In this document: in pieces, positions 1 to 12,756 of the stretch | Numbering within the stretch: position 1 is the first letter of the stretch | Layout of the letters: every line of letters starts with the position of its first letter | Origin: Euptelea pleiosperma | Taxonomy: Eukaryota > Streptophyta > Magnoliopsida > Ranunculales > Eupteleaceae | DNA: 64,000 bases | Assembly: GCA_035048495.1 (NCBI GenBank) | Contig: CM068552.1 | Coordinates: forward strand, 17,666,654 to 17,730,653 | Direction: 5' to 3' | The notes under the pieces: model-generated | Seen by the model: the letters and a program-made list of their open reading frames with translations, nothing else | Told to the model about the DNA's origin: nothing | Databases searched by the model: none | Position numbers and translations under genes: made by a program

Positions 1-1620
1 CCTTTTGGACCCTAGTGACATTGAATAATAGGTTAACAATTCTAGAAAAACCAAAACATGCATAATTGACAAGAGTCCTTATTGGACTAGGATTCTTTCG
101 AAACACACTCATTTGACTTCAGAATGACAAACGGACACCTCAGACACAATTGTACACCTTTATAGACCCTAAATATCCAATAATCTCACCAATTTTATTT
201 TTCTAAATTTTAGAGCCCGATCTAGGGTTTCCATGAGTTTCGATTCCCAGTGGCATCATTAAAATGCTTCCAGGAATTTTTTCTAGTTTTTAGACTTTTT
301 GTAATTTTTTATAATTTGGAGGACTTTTCTGCAAATATTGAATAACTTAACTTTTTGATACACCTAGGGTGTTTATAGCCTTTAGTACACCTTATTTAAT
401 ATTTTTGAACTTAAGTGTACCATAATTCTGATATAGGATAGTATTTGGTGTATAAAAGGACTTATCAGTAATTTAGCAGATAATTGATAATTAATTTAAT
501 AAATAATTAATTAACTGATGACAAGTGTCATTCTCGAAGCTAGACACCTATGAGAGAAGTGTAAGATATTTCCAGAACCCTAGTGACACATGGCATCCAT
601 TCATTGGGCAAGAGAGATGGAAGACGATTGAAGAAGAGATAGACAAAGTCAAAGTTGACCAAGTCCCCCTCCTACCCCCTAAAGGAGAAAACTTGCTCCC
701 CCTTGAGGGGGGAGTTTGTTGCTTGTTGAGAGGGAAAAGAGAGAGAAAAGAGTTGGGATCCATCCCATCTCTAACCTTAAACCCTAACCCCTTGAAAAGC
801 TATAAATAGATGTGGGAGGCCTCATTATTTCTAACATTGAGAGATTATTATTCTTTATTTCTTTATTCTTACATACTTGTTTCATAATCTAATCTCATTT
901 TGTTAGTATTGTTATACTGTCATGTTGCATATCAAATAAGAAGTGTGAGATTGGTCCCAGGGGTTGGTCCCCATTTAATTAAGAAGGGCCCGGTGCCCTA
1001 GGGTGTAAGGCTTGAAATTCAGTCCGTTCTCTTTTATCTGAATACCTAGAAGGGGGTTGATTAGGTATTTAAATTAACAACCTAATGAGATTACTGGTCC
1101 GATAATGATAATCTAATCGCATGCCACAATCCTAAATAGTTGATTGATTAAAGATGATTATCACAATCGACTCAGATCGAATATCTCTGTGATATATTGT
1201 TTCAGTGTCGCTTGGGTTTTTCTGTGTCATTGTGTACGGAAACCCTAAATCAACAAAATTTGTAGAATCCAGTTCACTTTTAATTCTTGCAAAAATATAG
1301 GCTTGTACAGTTGTTCGTGTCGGATGTCGATCCGCACTCAGATGAGTTAGTACAAATAATAGAATTAAAACAACAGAAATAATATACAGTGAAAAATTAG
1401 AATGTTGGAAATATGAGAAGGGCGAGTCAGTTTAAAACAACTTTAAGATGAGATCCAGAGAACACTAAAGTAACCAAAATCAAATTGCATTAAATCAAAG
1501 AGAGTTGCTTACATTGAATTGAAATTTGTAGAAAGAAATAAAGCTGAGAAAATTACTCCAAAAAGCAGTTTAAAGAAAACATGTAAAGGGGTTTAAAGAG
1601 AAGAAGGGGGCAGAGAAAGA
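1..1620. other. No gene recognised; TATA-bearing repeat-like flank
   Basis: AT-rich sequence with only short ORFs. CTATAAATAG near 800 is a good TATA box, followed by an untranslatable leader-like stretch with CCCTAAACC-type text. This resembles part of a retrotransposon LTR, but no matching partner, primer site or TSD is visible in the window, so no class is assigned. Confidence 0.3.
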
Positions 1621-3970
1621 AACACCCATGAAGATCTCGGAGCTAAGGGTGCTATCGATCAAGAAGACGATTGTCCAAGATTTCAATGAATGCTTTCAAT
1701 CGAGAGAAGGATTTTGACAAAGAAGCATCCCATGATCTTTGGAGCAAAGGGCTACCGATCAAGAACAGGGTCATCCAAATTTCATGGAATGTCGCTCAAT
1801 CATGAGAAAAGGAGAGAGAAAGTAGAAAGTCAGAAGAAGGGATTAAGGATGAGACGTCCCTTCCATGTCATTTAGAGAGAGATAAAGGAGAACTAGAGAG
1901 AGAAAGTGAGAGAATTACCTTCAAACACTTACCCGAGCGGAGATTGGATCGACCATGCATGGTAGTTGGCCAATGATGATGAATTCACGGCCGAAGAAGA
2001 TCGACCATGGGTAGTGCTTGCCCGGTGAGTGGTTCAGCCTGGGTAGTGAGATCAGCCTTGAATGATTGGATCGGCTATTGGTTGGAAGCATGCTTGTGCA
2101 TAAGAAGAAGAGGAAGAAGGAGCAGGTATGAGATGAGGTTGCTGGTTTTCATAGGGGAGAGTAGACGCTGCTGGTGGTTGAAGTGGGGAGGAGCACTACA
2201 TAGGTGAAGGAGGTGCTTACTGCCTGAAACGTGCATGAAGAAGCCGCACTTGAAGGTAGAGATCCAGAGAACAGTGGGTGTTGCTAGAGGGAGGAGATCC
2301 ACGGCTTGAAGGACCTTGGAGGAAACGCCGGTGGTTCATGGCCACAGCAAGGAGAAGAAGTAAGGTCGACGGGGGTTAGAAGAGTGCCCCACGTGGAAGA
2401 GCAAACCGTGGTGAACACCAAGGTGATGGAGAGCAGATTGTGTTGAAGAAGGAATGCCCGGTAGCATGGGAGACGCCCTGCAGATTGCAGAGATCGCCCG
2501 GATAAGAAGAACATTGCAGATCGTGTTGGTCTGCAAGTGTTGGAGAGGAGAAAAACAACAGGCCGGTGCATGGAGGATGAGGCAGTGCACCATGTGGTGG
2601 TGCTGGCTGCATGGTGAAGCAAGTTGGCCACGTGTTAGAGCCATGAAAGGGAGCAACAAGCTTCTAACGGAGTTGTAGGTTTCTGTCAAGAGAGAGGCCG
2701 AACCTGTAACTCGTGAAGGAGGAAGGGGCAGTGCACTGGAGTTGCTAGCGTGGGAAGTGGGTGCACCTGTGCACAGTCCAGGGAGCACCATCGTGTGGAG
2801 CACGAGCTGAAGAGGTGGAGGGGCAAGAGAGGAGTTGAGTTCGCCTGTGATGATAGTGAACCTGCAAGAGAGTTGCAGGTTGTGCTGAAGGTAACGGTGT
2901 GCAGCACCGTTGATATGGTTTTCGTGAATATGAGTACGTGGAGGTGTGCACGAGCCTAGTGGTGCTACAAGCCATTAGGCCAGGAGATGAAGAGCACGCA
3001 CGATGCTACTAGCAGGTGGCCCAAACAGTGGAGAGAAGAAGCAAGAAGGTGCAGCAATGAAGAAGAGGACGCCTAAACCGTTGTTATTTGAGTTGCAGAC
3101 CTGCAATTCCGTGTTGCAAGTCTAAAGCTGACAGTGGTGGCTCCAAGGGGAGTCACCAATGGGTTCACATGTGGAGAAAGGGGTTGTGAGAGAGATAGGG
3201 AATTAATGGGAGAGGTGGTCATGAGTGGGGAGAGTGTGTTCGAGAGATAGAAAAGATGGGAAGTGAGTATGGGGATTTTAGGTGAGAGACGTGAGAGAGA
3301 GGGGTTGAGAGAGTCTTGAGAGTAAGTTAGGGAGTTGAGAGATTAGAGGGATGAGAGATAGGGAGAAATCATGGGAGAGATGAGAGAGTCTCACGATTTT
3401 TAGAAACCATGGGATTCTCTATTTATCTATTATTATTATTATTATTTTCTCTTTTTTTATTCTTTTAATTATTTTATTCTTTTGGGTTAGTTAGCTTGGT
3501 GGGATATGGGACGTGAGCCATGAATGAATGGGCTGAGCAATGCTGGGCAGTGTTGGGCAACGACCAAACATTGCCCCGGGTGGCTGTGAGATGGCCACTA
3601 AGGCCGTTGAATTCGTGAACCATCAGATCTGGAGAGATCCAACGGTCCGATGGAAGATCTAACGGTGGAAAAGCTATGGAAGATGGGATAGCGCTAGAAG
3701 AGATGAGATCAGATGTTAGATGATGAAGATCAGAGGGTTAAGATGATCAATCTGATGATCTGATGGTGGGATATGATGATCTAATGGTTAGAAGGGTCAT
3801 CAGATTGTGAGATGTGGGCATTTAAATCATGGATCAAGGGACCGGATGGTTGATCTGAGGATCTAATAGTAGGATGAGATGATCTAAGGGTTAGATGTTT
3901 GGGTTTAAAGATATGGAGAGAGAGGAGAGAGTAGAGAGAAAATAATATAAAATAAAGAAAAAAGAGCTGG
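1621..3970. other. GA-rich gene-free stretch with degenerate repeats
   Basis: Long purine-rich plus strand. Overlapping ORFs of 60-155 codons on both strands match no domain and look like composition artefacts. A degenerate direct duplication pairs about 1656-1705 with 1759-1815 (GATCAAGAA...CAATCGAGAGAAGGA). Around 3600-3900 the text repeats GATCTAATGG/GATGATCTGATGG many times. No coding or RNA gene is supported. Confidence 0.35.
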
Positions 3971-6651
3971 CGGAGGGTCTTGAACCCTGGTCTTCAACAT
4001 AGTCTTCAATCAGCTTTAGTAATAGCATAAGCCATTATTTTATGTCGTTTGGTGTGGCTTTGAATTACTTTTGTACATCTATTAGTCTACGCATTTTCCT
4101 CTCTTTCGGTTCTTGGTCTGGTTCTACGATCCTCTGACTTGACCCATACTTGGCTTGTATCTTTTTGTCATAGCCTACTGGCTCATTAAGCTTTGATATT
4201 AGGCTTTTATGGTTGATCATGGGCCCGTAAGTCTCTAGAATCGTCCGATCGGGTTTCTTACAAGAGAAAAGTGCGTAATGAGACTTGATCAAAACGGATT
4301 CATATTTAGACTTCCAAAAATATGTTTAATGCATGCAAATATACCATTTCGATCAGAAAAGTGTGTTATACGCAATAGAAGAGACTCTAACATAGAAAAA
4401 TAGATAAATAATAAGTTTTAAGTAAGAGAGTGCAATAATGCTAATAGATAATGACTTAAAATAAGCACTTTTAAGCGAATATCATTAATCTAACAAATAT
4501 GCGGAATACAAACAATCAACACAACCACAACACATGCGAGCTTTTAAATGAAAACCTTAGCCAAGAAAAACCACAGGACTACGTCCAGACAGAAAGTATC
4601 ACTAACTAAAAAGTTTCGAGTTTATAGAAGTTACCTACGCAGCACCATTTTCATACAGCATCCACTCTTAGCCAAGGCCAACTGTCAGCACGTTCACGTC
4701 CTCTGGCTCTACGCTACGAGTCACATGCGCGCCCTCCCAATCACGAAGCCTTTGCCGCTTTTTCAGTTTGGTACTCCTCAAACCTACCTTTGATCAGTAT
4801 ACCCCAATCTTAATTCTTATCCACCGATCTCTATCGATGGTGAAGGATTAGTACACCCTGAACTCCAACGTTGCTCAAATAATGTGGAGACACACGTGGT
4901 ATATACTCTCTTGCTTACTAGGTTAGGATACTAGTTGGAAAACCTAAGCAGATGTGATGATCAAGCTCTAAGCTATGATCTAAAAGAAGAGAAACCTTTC
5001 AAAAATGGAAATAGAAACTAGGGTTTTTGCTCTTTGAGATGGACAACTCTAATTCAATTACTCTCTCTTATAGTCTGTCAATGTGTGTATAATAAAGTTC
5101 ACAAGAGGTTTTACTTATAAGAGAATTGAAGCCCAAGGTTGTGCAAGTGATGGGGTAGTGTGAGCTTGAAAATCGGATCTGGAATTGGACTGTTTGAGTA
5201 CTCCAATCGATTGTACAATAGGTCCAATCGATTGGACTTTAAGTTCAATCAATTATACTAAAGTCCAATTGATTGTACTGTTCGGATGGGTTTCTGTTCG
5301 ATGGTCTAACCGATTTTACTCAGGGTCCAATTGATTGTACTCTTATGAAGTTCTATCCCGTATGGTCCAATCGATTGTATCTGAAGGTCCAATCGATTGT
5401 ACTATTTAGACAGATCTGTCCGTAGGGTCCAATCGATTGTATCAGAAGGTCCAATCGATTGGACTTCCGCTTAATCATTTTTATGGCTCTTGCTTTGCCT
5501 TGACCTGGGTCTGTCCTTTGACTAGTTTTGACCATTATATTTTATCCCTAAAATACTATTCCTATGGCCACTAAATCACTTACTTTTCTAAGAAAGCGAA
5601 CAAAATGCAGTTACTTAGATGAATAATGTCGTCAATCGCCTAATTCTTGCAATCTTTGTCTTTTAGTCTTCACGTAGGCAGAGAAATATGTGTACCATGA
5701 CATCCTCAATGCCACACTAGTGCTCGTAGGAACGGGTACAATTATGTTTTACGTCAAACAGAATATTCGTCGAACTAGAATATAAAAATATTCCTTACAA
5801 GGCCCAAATCCCCCTGCATAAGACTTGATTCGTCAAGTATCTTATTGGTTCAGATTGAAAGAGAACATGTAGGATTGCATATGTTATTGGTATTTCCTGA
5901 ATTAACATATGATGATCCGTAATATTTTGATATTAGAATATTGATCATTTAAGAAAGGGTTGTTATACATTTTTACATTATTAGGCTCGTTAACTCACGA
6001 TTTCGACCAACATACTTTTCAGATGTCCCCGAGGAATATGCAGGAGAGGATTTCACTTACCATGAGGAAGAACCGATGATCGAATCCATCGGAGAATTAA
6101 ATGATGATCTTGGCAGAATGATTGGACAAGAATGAATTATTTTCATGTTTCCCATTTATGTCTTTTTCCTTTAAAATTTGACTTTGGATGGGTTATTTTT
6201 TAACCTAGAAATTATTTTGAGCACTTTAAAATTTGTTTTCTTCATTTTAACTACTTTGAGTATTTATTACATGTTACCATCTTTTATTTCAGAGAATCCA
6301 TTGAAAATATGAGTTTTTCGTAAAATAATTTTTTTCTTGAAAATTCATGTTTTATTAAAATTACTCATGTTTTACTATCTTCTTGGGCATTCCTAAAAAT
6401 CTTGTTTTATCAACTCTATTGGCCTAACTAGCTATTTGATTTGATCAAATTAAATATTTAATCTTATAATTGTGATAATGTTAGATGGTGTGACGTTTAC
6501 TACGATCCATGTTATGATGTGGCAAGTTATGTTCAAGTCAAAGCCAGTTGAAGATGCACAATGTGACACAAAAAATCGAGAATAGAGTGTACCAGAACTA
6601 GTTCTACTTGAAGAGCTAGCCAGTAGTGGAACAAGAACCTGTTGTAAACCT
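3971..6651. other. No gene recognised; decayed transposon-like DNA
   Basis: Short ORFs only. About 6000-6134 reads open as an acidic peptide (contains DVPEEYAGEDFTYHEEEP, then a stop) with no known domain. The stretch 7380-7790 beyond the next element has a similar character and ends in text like an LTR terminus (GGATTCGGGCGTAACA). These may be remnants of one old LTR retrotransposon. Support is weak. Confidence 0.25.
5195..5466. repeat. Tandem array of the palindromic unit GTCCAATCGATTGGAC
   Basis: About nine variants of TCCAATCGATTGTAC are spaced roughly 15-45 bp apart. Two units read as the perfect 16-bp palindrome GTCCAATCGATTGGAC (5232-5247 and 5449-5464). Because each unit is nearly self-complementary, the array has no obvious direction. 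No gene lies in it. Confidence 0.7.
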
Positions 6652-7313
6652 TAGGGCTGCAACTTGGACAGGCCCAACCCAAGCCCGATGGGCTCAACCC
6701 GACCTCGGGCTCGGGCCTTATTTTCTAAAACCTGATCAAACTCGGGTTGGGATCGGGCTAAGGCCTCAGCCAACCCGAGCCCGATTATATAATATACTAA
6801 TGTCATTCTCCTACTTTCCCAAGCCCTAAACTCAATGCCCCCTCCCTTCCTCTTCTCGGTCCCTCTCTCAAACCCTCCCCTCCCCTTCTCCCTTTCTCCA
6901 ACCACCGATCATGGCAACGTTGACATGCACAGTCAGAGGTTATGCCATCGACACCACTTCTCTTCTCTGCATACCTCGTCTTTGCTATGCAACTCAGCTT
7001 TTTCGCGCTTTGTGCCAGCTCCGTTCACGTCAAACACCTGCTCCAGTTTGGTTTGTGTTGTGAGATGGCTCAAACCATCTAAGGGTACCCACAATCTCTA
7101 CGTCCTCAACTCAAATCGATCAAATCATCGATGTCTTCTTCGTCGTCGGAGTTTTCGACAAGCCCTTTCTTGTTTATCTCCTCTAATCTCTGCAACTCTG
7201 TTTATTGTCCCAACCCGACAAACCCAATCGGGCTGGGCTCGGGCTTGGGCCCGTATCATTAAAGGTCGGGTTGGGCTCGGGTTGACCTCCAACCCACCCG
7301 AGTTGCAACCCTA
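6652..7313. mobile_element. hAT-like non-autonomous element, TCGGG motif array
   Basis: It is flanked by a perfect 8-bp TSD, GTAAACCT (6644-6651 and 7314-7321). Inverted ends TAGGGCTGCAACTTGG and TAGGGTTGCAACTCGG fit the hAT end consensus. Both subterminal zones are filled with CCCGA/TCGGG in either orientation. The middle (about 6790-7200) is unrelated C/T-rich sequence with an untypable ORF. Length is 662 bp, with no transposase. Confidence 0.82.
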
Positions 7314-8156
7314 GTAAACCTCGCATGACTGTGATCGAATATCAGGCTTATATGACCATTCGTTATCACGCCTAAGAGACCTATGGTTCATAATCAAGGT
7401 CCAATAAAGAAAATAGCAAGAATGAGGGTGAAGCCTCCACTCAACCGGTTCCTCACAACCTGAGAATCAAAGGAGGAGGAAAGCGAACCCATTGATCCAG
7501 ATTTGATATCCACCGATAGATAGTAGTATTCTACGACCCCTAGAAATGACTCGGGAAGAACCCTTATCTTCACAGTACGCTTCGAGTGAGCCAGTTGAAG
7601 AGCAGCCCGAGATTACTTAGTTTTATGTTATCAGTTAGACGCACCGTCTATTCACTACTGAGGAGTCATAGTTATTTTATAAAGGATTTTTCTTAGTTTA
7701 TGTGATGTTTTGTTAAGCTTAATATCACATTTATCAGGATCTAAATACGGGTCAAGGTGCCCGGATTCGGGCGTAACAGAGAACATCTAGGATATAACTT
7801 ACATACATTGGCCTACCATCTCATTCCAAGCGTTAAATCCATGGGTCATCTCTTGGATAGGAGACATCCAAGAGGTGGGCCACTATTTGAATGGCTCAGA
7901 TTGATGAACGTTTGCAGCATGCGTGTAGGGACAGAGAACAACAATAAAAATAGAGTGCACCATACTATCAGTCCTCTCAAAAAAAAAACTTGCCAGCATG
8001 ACCGTAAAAGAGGAACAATATGTCGTAGTGACACCTCAGCTTCTACGTGTGAGATAATTATGTCGGTTCAAAGAAGAAACCTGGGTTGGCAGTCCAGAAA
8101 GCCTGCTTTATTTTAAAAGAATAATTATGTTTAAGTTTACTGCCTAATAACATCTC

Positions 8157-8238
8157 GTCGATATGTCCGAGTGGTTAAGGAGACAGACTTGAAATCTGTT
8201 GGGCTTCGCCCGCGCAGGTTCGAACCCTGCTGTCGACG
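8157..8238 (+). tRNA. tRNA-Ser (anticodon TGA)
   Basis: 82 nt that folds fully. A 7-bp acceptor stem pairs GTCGATA with TGTCGAC. The anticodon stem ACAGA/TCTGT closes the loop CTTGAAA with anticodon TGA at 8190-8192. A class II variable arm (GGGCTTCGCCC) follows, then a T arm with TTCGAAC. The discriminator base is G, as in serine tRNAs. No intron is seen. The internal A and B boxes look intact and a T run follows immediately, so the gene is probably active. It decodes UCA and related serine codons. Confidence 0.96.
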
Positions 8239-8240
8239 CA

Positions 8241-8248
8241 TTTTTTTT
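8241..8248 (+). terminator. RNA polymerase III terminator
   Basis: Eight T residues start two bases after the tRNA-Ser 3' end, a standard Pol III stop signal. Confidence 0.85.
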
Positions 8249-8269
8249 GCATCAGAAATGCCCGACTTG

Positions 8270-8440
8270 GTACGTTGCGAATGCGAGCCATTTTATTATG
8301 TGTGGTCTCGATGGTGACAACACCATGGGATTCTTCATCCAGAATTGGGCCCACTGAACCATGAATGTTTGGTCCACCTCTCGGTGACCCAAATATCATC
8401 CTGTTTGGTGATTTCTAACAATGTGATTTAGAACACTTAT
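8270..8440. repeat. Degenerate copy of the GGATGTTTGGCCCACCT repeat family
   Basis: It shares text such as TTTGGTCCACCTC and GGTGATTTCTAAC with the hairpin repeats at 9460-9740 and 55800-57870. No ends or TSD could be set. Confidence 0.4.
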
Positions 8441-8479
8441 TCATCCTGTCTTGGAACCGATCCATAGGTCTGTTCAAAG

Positions 8480-9407
8480 CATGGTTTAAATAACAGCCGT
8501 TATAACGGAAACAGACCTTCCCTGTTACCTTATGTACTAGCTGGGTGCCCCATGTCATCGGCACTCCTCGACAAAGAATTTGTCAAAATGAGGTGAGTGG
8601 CAGAGATCCACTGTCCATTTGGGGGAGGATTAGATCTCGGCCCTTTTTTGTTGATGCTTATAAGAGGAGGTATAAGTAGGGAGACAACCAATGTGTTTTG
8701 TTATATAGAATAGTAAATGGCCCATGCCCACGGCACTCTCCGACAAAAGCGTTTGCAAAAATTAGATGCGGTATAACGGACTGGGGCGTTACCGTTTTTT
8801 CCATTATAACAGTAGTTATAACGGATTGTAATGCATAGAGGGAGAAATGTGAAAAATAACAGAAATAACAAAAAATAACGGATTGAGCCTGATCCTTGCG
8901 CTATATGTAAATCGAACCCATTTTATTCCTTATATGTAGGTAAATAGTAGGTGACCCGTGCCCACGGCACTCATCGACAAAGCGTTTGTCAAAATTGGGT
9001 GTGAGTGGCTGAGATCCACCGTCCATTTGGTGTGATAAGATCTCAGCCATCCTTTATGAAGCCGGATAAGAGGGGGAGACAACCATCCTGTTTTGTTATA
9101 TAGATCTCGGCCATCCTTTATGAAGCCGGATAAGAGGGGGAGACAACCGTACTGTTTTGTTATATAGATTGTTTTAACGCTCAGAAAATAACGGCTGTTA
9201 TTTTCATTATAGTGAACTTTTTTTTTAAATAAGGGCCATTATAATATACAAAATTTGTTAAAAAAAATGCCCATTATTTTCCGTTATAAATTTTAAATCC
9301 GTTTTTTTTTTTTGCCTTTTTTGTTTTTTTTTTTTCTTTTAACGTTTTTGACGGTTTGTTACAATCTATAATGGAAAAAACGGTAACGCGGCACCTTTTA
9401 AACTTGG
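8480..9407. mobile_element. hAT-like non-autonomous element, TTATAACGG motif array
   Basis: The TSD GTTCAAAG is perfect (8472-8479 and 9408-9415). The left end is CATGGTTTAAATAACAG; the right end, reversed, is close to CAAGTTTAAAAGG. Both subterminal zones repeat TTATAACGG and CCGTTATAA. The interior carries two long and two short copies of another repeat (CCCACGGCACTC...GTTTTGTTATATAG; about 8549-8710, 8716-8770, 8947-9106, 9103-9170), so something inserted and partly duplicated inside it. Length is 928 bp. Confidence 0.8.
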
Positions 9408-9459
9408 GTTCAAAGACTCGTTTAAATCATGGGCGGAGATGTAACAAGCTGTAGCACCA

Positions 9460-9742
9460 TTTTTGTTACCACTGCTATATGAATATGGGCCCAATGACTA
9501 TATGGATGTTTAGCCCACCTCTTGATGGGATATACACACCAAAGAATCACAATGATTGGTAATCTCTAGTACTTTTTAAGGCGTGATTCTAGCCGTGGAA
9601 TTCAATCATCTTTTCTAGTACTAAAACCAACGGCTAAAAATTATCAAACAAGCTGGATTTTTGGTATCAATATCTACCAAGGGGTAGGCTAAACATCCAT
9701 GTGGGCAGTGGGCCCAGATGGTTGGTGTAAGCTAAAGCTTAT
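9460..9742. repeat. Hairpin (foldback) repeat
   Basis: The left arm GGGCCCA...TATGGATGTTTAGCCCACC is mirrored by GGCTAAACATCCATGTGGGC...GGGCCC on the right. It belongs to the same family as the copies upstream of the ADH gene. Confidence 0.55.
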
Positions 9743-11060
9743 TACATCGCAACTCTTTAAACATTGAATTCTTGGGGCATGGTATGAGGTGGTCTGTTGG
9801 CGACTTTGAATTGGTGGCCCCACCATTAGATACAGGTCAATCAATAGTGATTAAGGGACAAAATCTAGTCTGCAACTGTTTGCCGACTTAAAAGTATGCA
9901 AACATTGTCAGTACCGTTGGATGTTCCTTGAAAAATGTGTTATTTTAATTTTTTCAAAAAAAATATTTTATAAATTAAAAACACGTTTTTCAAGAAGCAT
10001 TCAGCCGTGGATACAATGTTTGCATACTTTGAAGTCTGCAAACGTATGCAGACTAGATTTTTCCGTGAAATATGTACCGTTGGAGCATAACATTTTTAGG
10101 TCGTCTATTCAAACGGATTCCTTGATGGCTGTCAATTGCAGTTAGAAGATATTTCAGTGCTATTCTCGAAAATCTTGAAAGGTTTTCAATTTGGGAAAAT
10201 TTTATTTTTGGAGGGAGTCAAACAGGGCAGCTGACCATCTAGCTAATTGTCTTCGGTCATTTCTTTCATCTATTTTTACTTTTAGTAGAAGTTACTAGAA
10301 ATGTAAGGGCCCATTTGGCAAACCAGTGGAAGCAAAAAGTAACTTCTAAATTAAGTTGCTGAATTTAAAAGTTGTTATTTGGAAGCAAAAGTTTGTTTGG
10401 TGTAACACTGACTTATAAGTCAAAAAGTGAAAAAATTAGTTTGGCATAAATTAAGTCAAATGGTTGGTGTGTATCCACCTCTTTCGAGAGGTCGTGGGGT
10501 CAAACCCACACAGGTAGATTTCCTCCTTTGAGCAGTGTGCCAGGAGTAGAAATTCTCTTTACCGGCTTGACCTGTCCGATCAGGTTCCACGCTAATCCGT
10601 GGGACAATCCGTGTGGCCCTCTAAAGGTAAATTTTATTGACACCCCAAAGTCTTCTAAGGGTACCAATTTTATAAGGGCGTCCAACCCATTTTAAAACAA
10701 TCAGTAGGCACCCCCATTACTTAAAAGCACCCCACCCATCCAAAAACAAAGCTTAAGGTTTCTTTCTCCAAACCTTACTTCTACCCCATCTTCTCCCTCA
10801 TCTACACCAGCAACATTGTCCCGATACTATGCCAGCAACACCGTCCAACGATACTACGCTGTCCGACTACCATTCCGGTGAGTTTAACTTATTTTATTTT
10901 ATTTTTTTAGTTTGATTTCCAACCATTCACCATTTTCTTCTTTTTTTGAGTTTTATCATCTAAAAAGTCAAAACTCAATCATTCTTGAGATTTTCTTTTT
11001 AGCTTATTTTCAATCATTTTCACTCCCTTTCTCCGGCGTGGATTCTAAGAATCCAACGGT
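9743..11060. other. No gene; partial copy of a GGGCCCxTTTGGCAAACC element
   Basis: 10307-10459 matches the left half of the element at 56821-57417 (TAAGGGCCCATTTGGCAAACC, then AAGTAACTTCTAAATTAAG) and is truncated on the right. The remainder is AT-rich with no recognisable feature. Confidence 0.5.
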
Positions 11061-11169
11061 GGTGATAGCATTGAGGTGACATTCACTTTTAGCCAAAGCA
11101 AAACCACCGTTGGATTCTCTGAATCCACGTCGAAGAAGGGAAGTGAAAATGACAAGTCAAAAAATGAAG

Positions 11170-12165
11170 TCCTAGTGTTTGATAAAATGCCTCAAAATCT
11201 TCGGTTGGATTATCCAACCGACATTACTACAAAAGATTTGGTTGGATCAACCAACATTAAGAAAAATTCAAATATCCTTAGTATTGGTTGGTTCCAACTT
11301 ATATTAATAAAATTCAATTTAGTTCTTCTTTCTATTCCTAACAAGACAATGGTTGTTCTCTTTATTAGGTTACAATAATGGGAAAAAATCCTACTGAGCC
11401 ACTCGTTCCTGATGTACCAAAAAACGGAACACTCTAACAGCATCCTATAGAAAGCGTATTAGGAAAGCCCAAGAGAAGTCATCAACAAGAGAGACAAATC
11501 TATGACATCTTGCAGTCCAAAACTCAGCTAGCAGCTCACCCATCAGATCTAGCAACTCACCCAGTAGATCCACGAAAAAGAAGAGAGAAAGAAAGAAAAT
11601 AAGAAAAATTAAAATTGTGTAGGCATGTAAGCCTTTCGAGGTATAAGTATCATAAACTTCTTGAGGCCTATGAGCCTTTTTTAGGCATAAGTGTTATAAA
11701 CTCTGTTATTTTTTAAGCACGTGTCATAGATTTATTAAGGCTTGTGAACTTTTTTTATCGTTCAACTTATTGGATTATAATCTTTTTTGTTAAATGTTCC
11801 ATGTATATTGATCAATCAACTAAGAGATTCCAAACAAAAAAATAACATATTCATTAAGTTTTTCTTAATATCGATTAGATACAACTGAAATATAAAAAGT
11901 CATGTCAGTTGGATCCAACCAAAGTTGTACCAGCAATTTCAGTTGGATATCAGCGTCAAACAATGTCGGTTGTATGTAAATGACATAGTTTCTCTGTCCC
12001 CCCCCTTCTACAACCTGAGTTTTTCTTAGTGTAGATTTAATACAACTGAAGTCGTTACTAGCAATTTCAGTTGGATATCACCGTCAGATAGTGTAAGTTG
12101 CATGTAACTGACATTGTTTCTCTGTCCCGCTTCTAGAGCGAATTTTTCTTAGTGTCTGATAAATC
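11170..12165. mobile_element. Possible CACTA-like relic with GGTTGGATCCAACC motifs
   Basis: The motif TTGGTTGGATCCAACC recurs in both orientations from 11205 to 12210. Two consecutive copies of a ~120-bp unit (about 11905-12035 and 12040-12155) each end in TTTTTCTTAGTGT, whose complement ACACTAAGAAAAA resembles CACTA ends with a subterminal repeat. No TSD or transposase was found. Confidence 0.35.
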
Positions 12166-12756
12166 TAACTGACAAATGGGAAGAAACTTCGGTTGGATCC
12201 AACTTAAATAGATGAAGTAATGTCAGTGTCGAGTGACACGATGAGCTACAGGCTTTTATGCAACATGCAAAAAAATAAGGAAGAGACGTCGGCAATGGCA
12301 AAATTAGTTGTCTTACCAGTGAAAAAGATGTTTGTGGAAGGTTTTCTTCCACTTGAGTTAATTTTTTCAATGTTTTTCGACAATTTAGGTGAATTTTCCA
12401 CTTCTTTTTTAGGTTTTCTACCATTTTTTCCAAGTTAGCCATCAAATGCGATTCTCCGATGATCTCCAATGATTCTCCGAGGATTCTGAGATCAACGGTG
12501 ACATTACCGGCCTTCAGGTGTAAGAATAGAGTGAAAGAGGAGATGAGCATTGAGGGGATGAGCAAGATAGGTGGGTACTCTCATAATAGGTATTAGTAAG
12601 AGGGCTAGTAAAGGCTCCACATATTTAAGGGAAAAATACGTGGGTGCCCTTGAAAAATATTTGGGTTTCAATAAAACTTACCTTGTCTAAAAAGATTTGG
12701 ACGGCCCTTCCAGACAATACTTCTCCTAGCCATAATCATTTGGTTAAGATCTTAGG

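Noticed and set aside
2007..2975. Clustered ORFs of 66-155 codons on both strands
   Set aside because: They overlap one another in antisense, match no domain, and follow the GA/CT strand bias of the region. There are no splice or promoter signals to support a gene.
5195..5466. Palindromic array as a CRISPR
   Set aside because: The units are short and variable, spacing is irregular, and this is a plant nuclear sequence.
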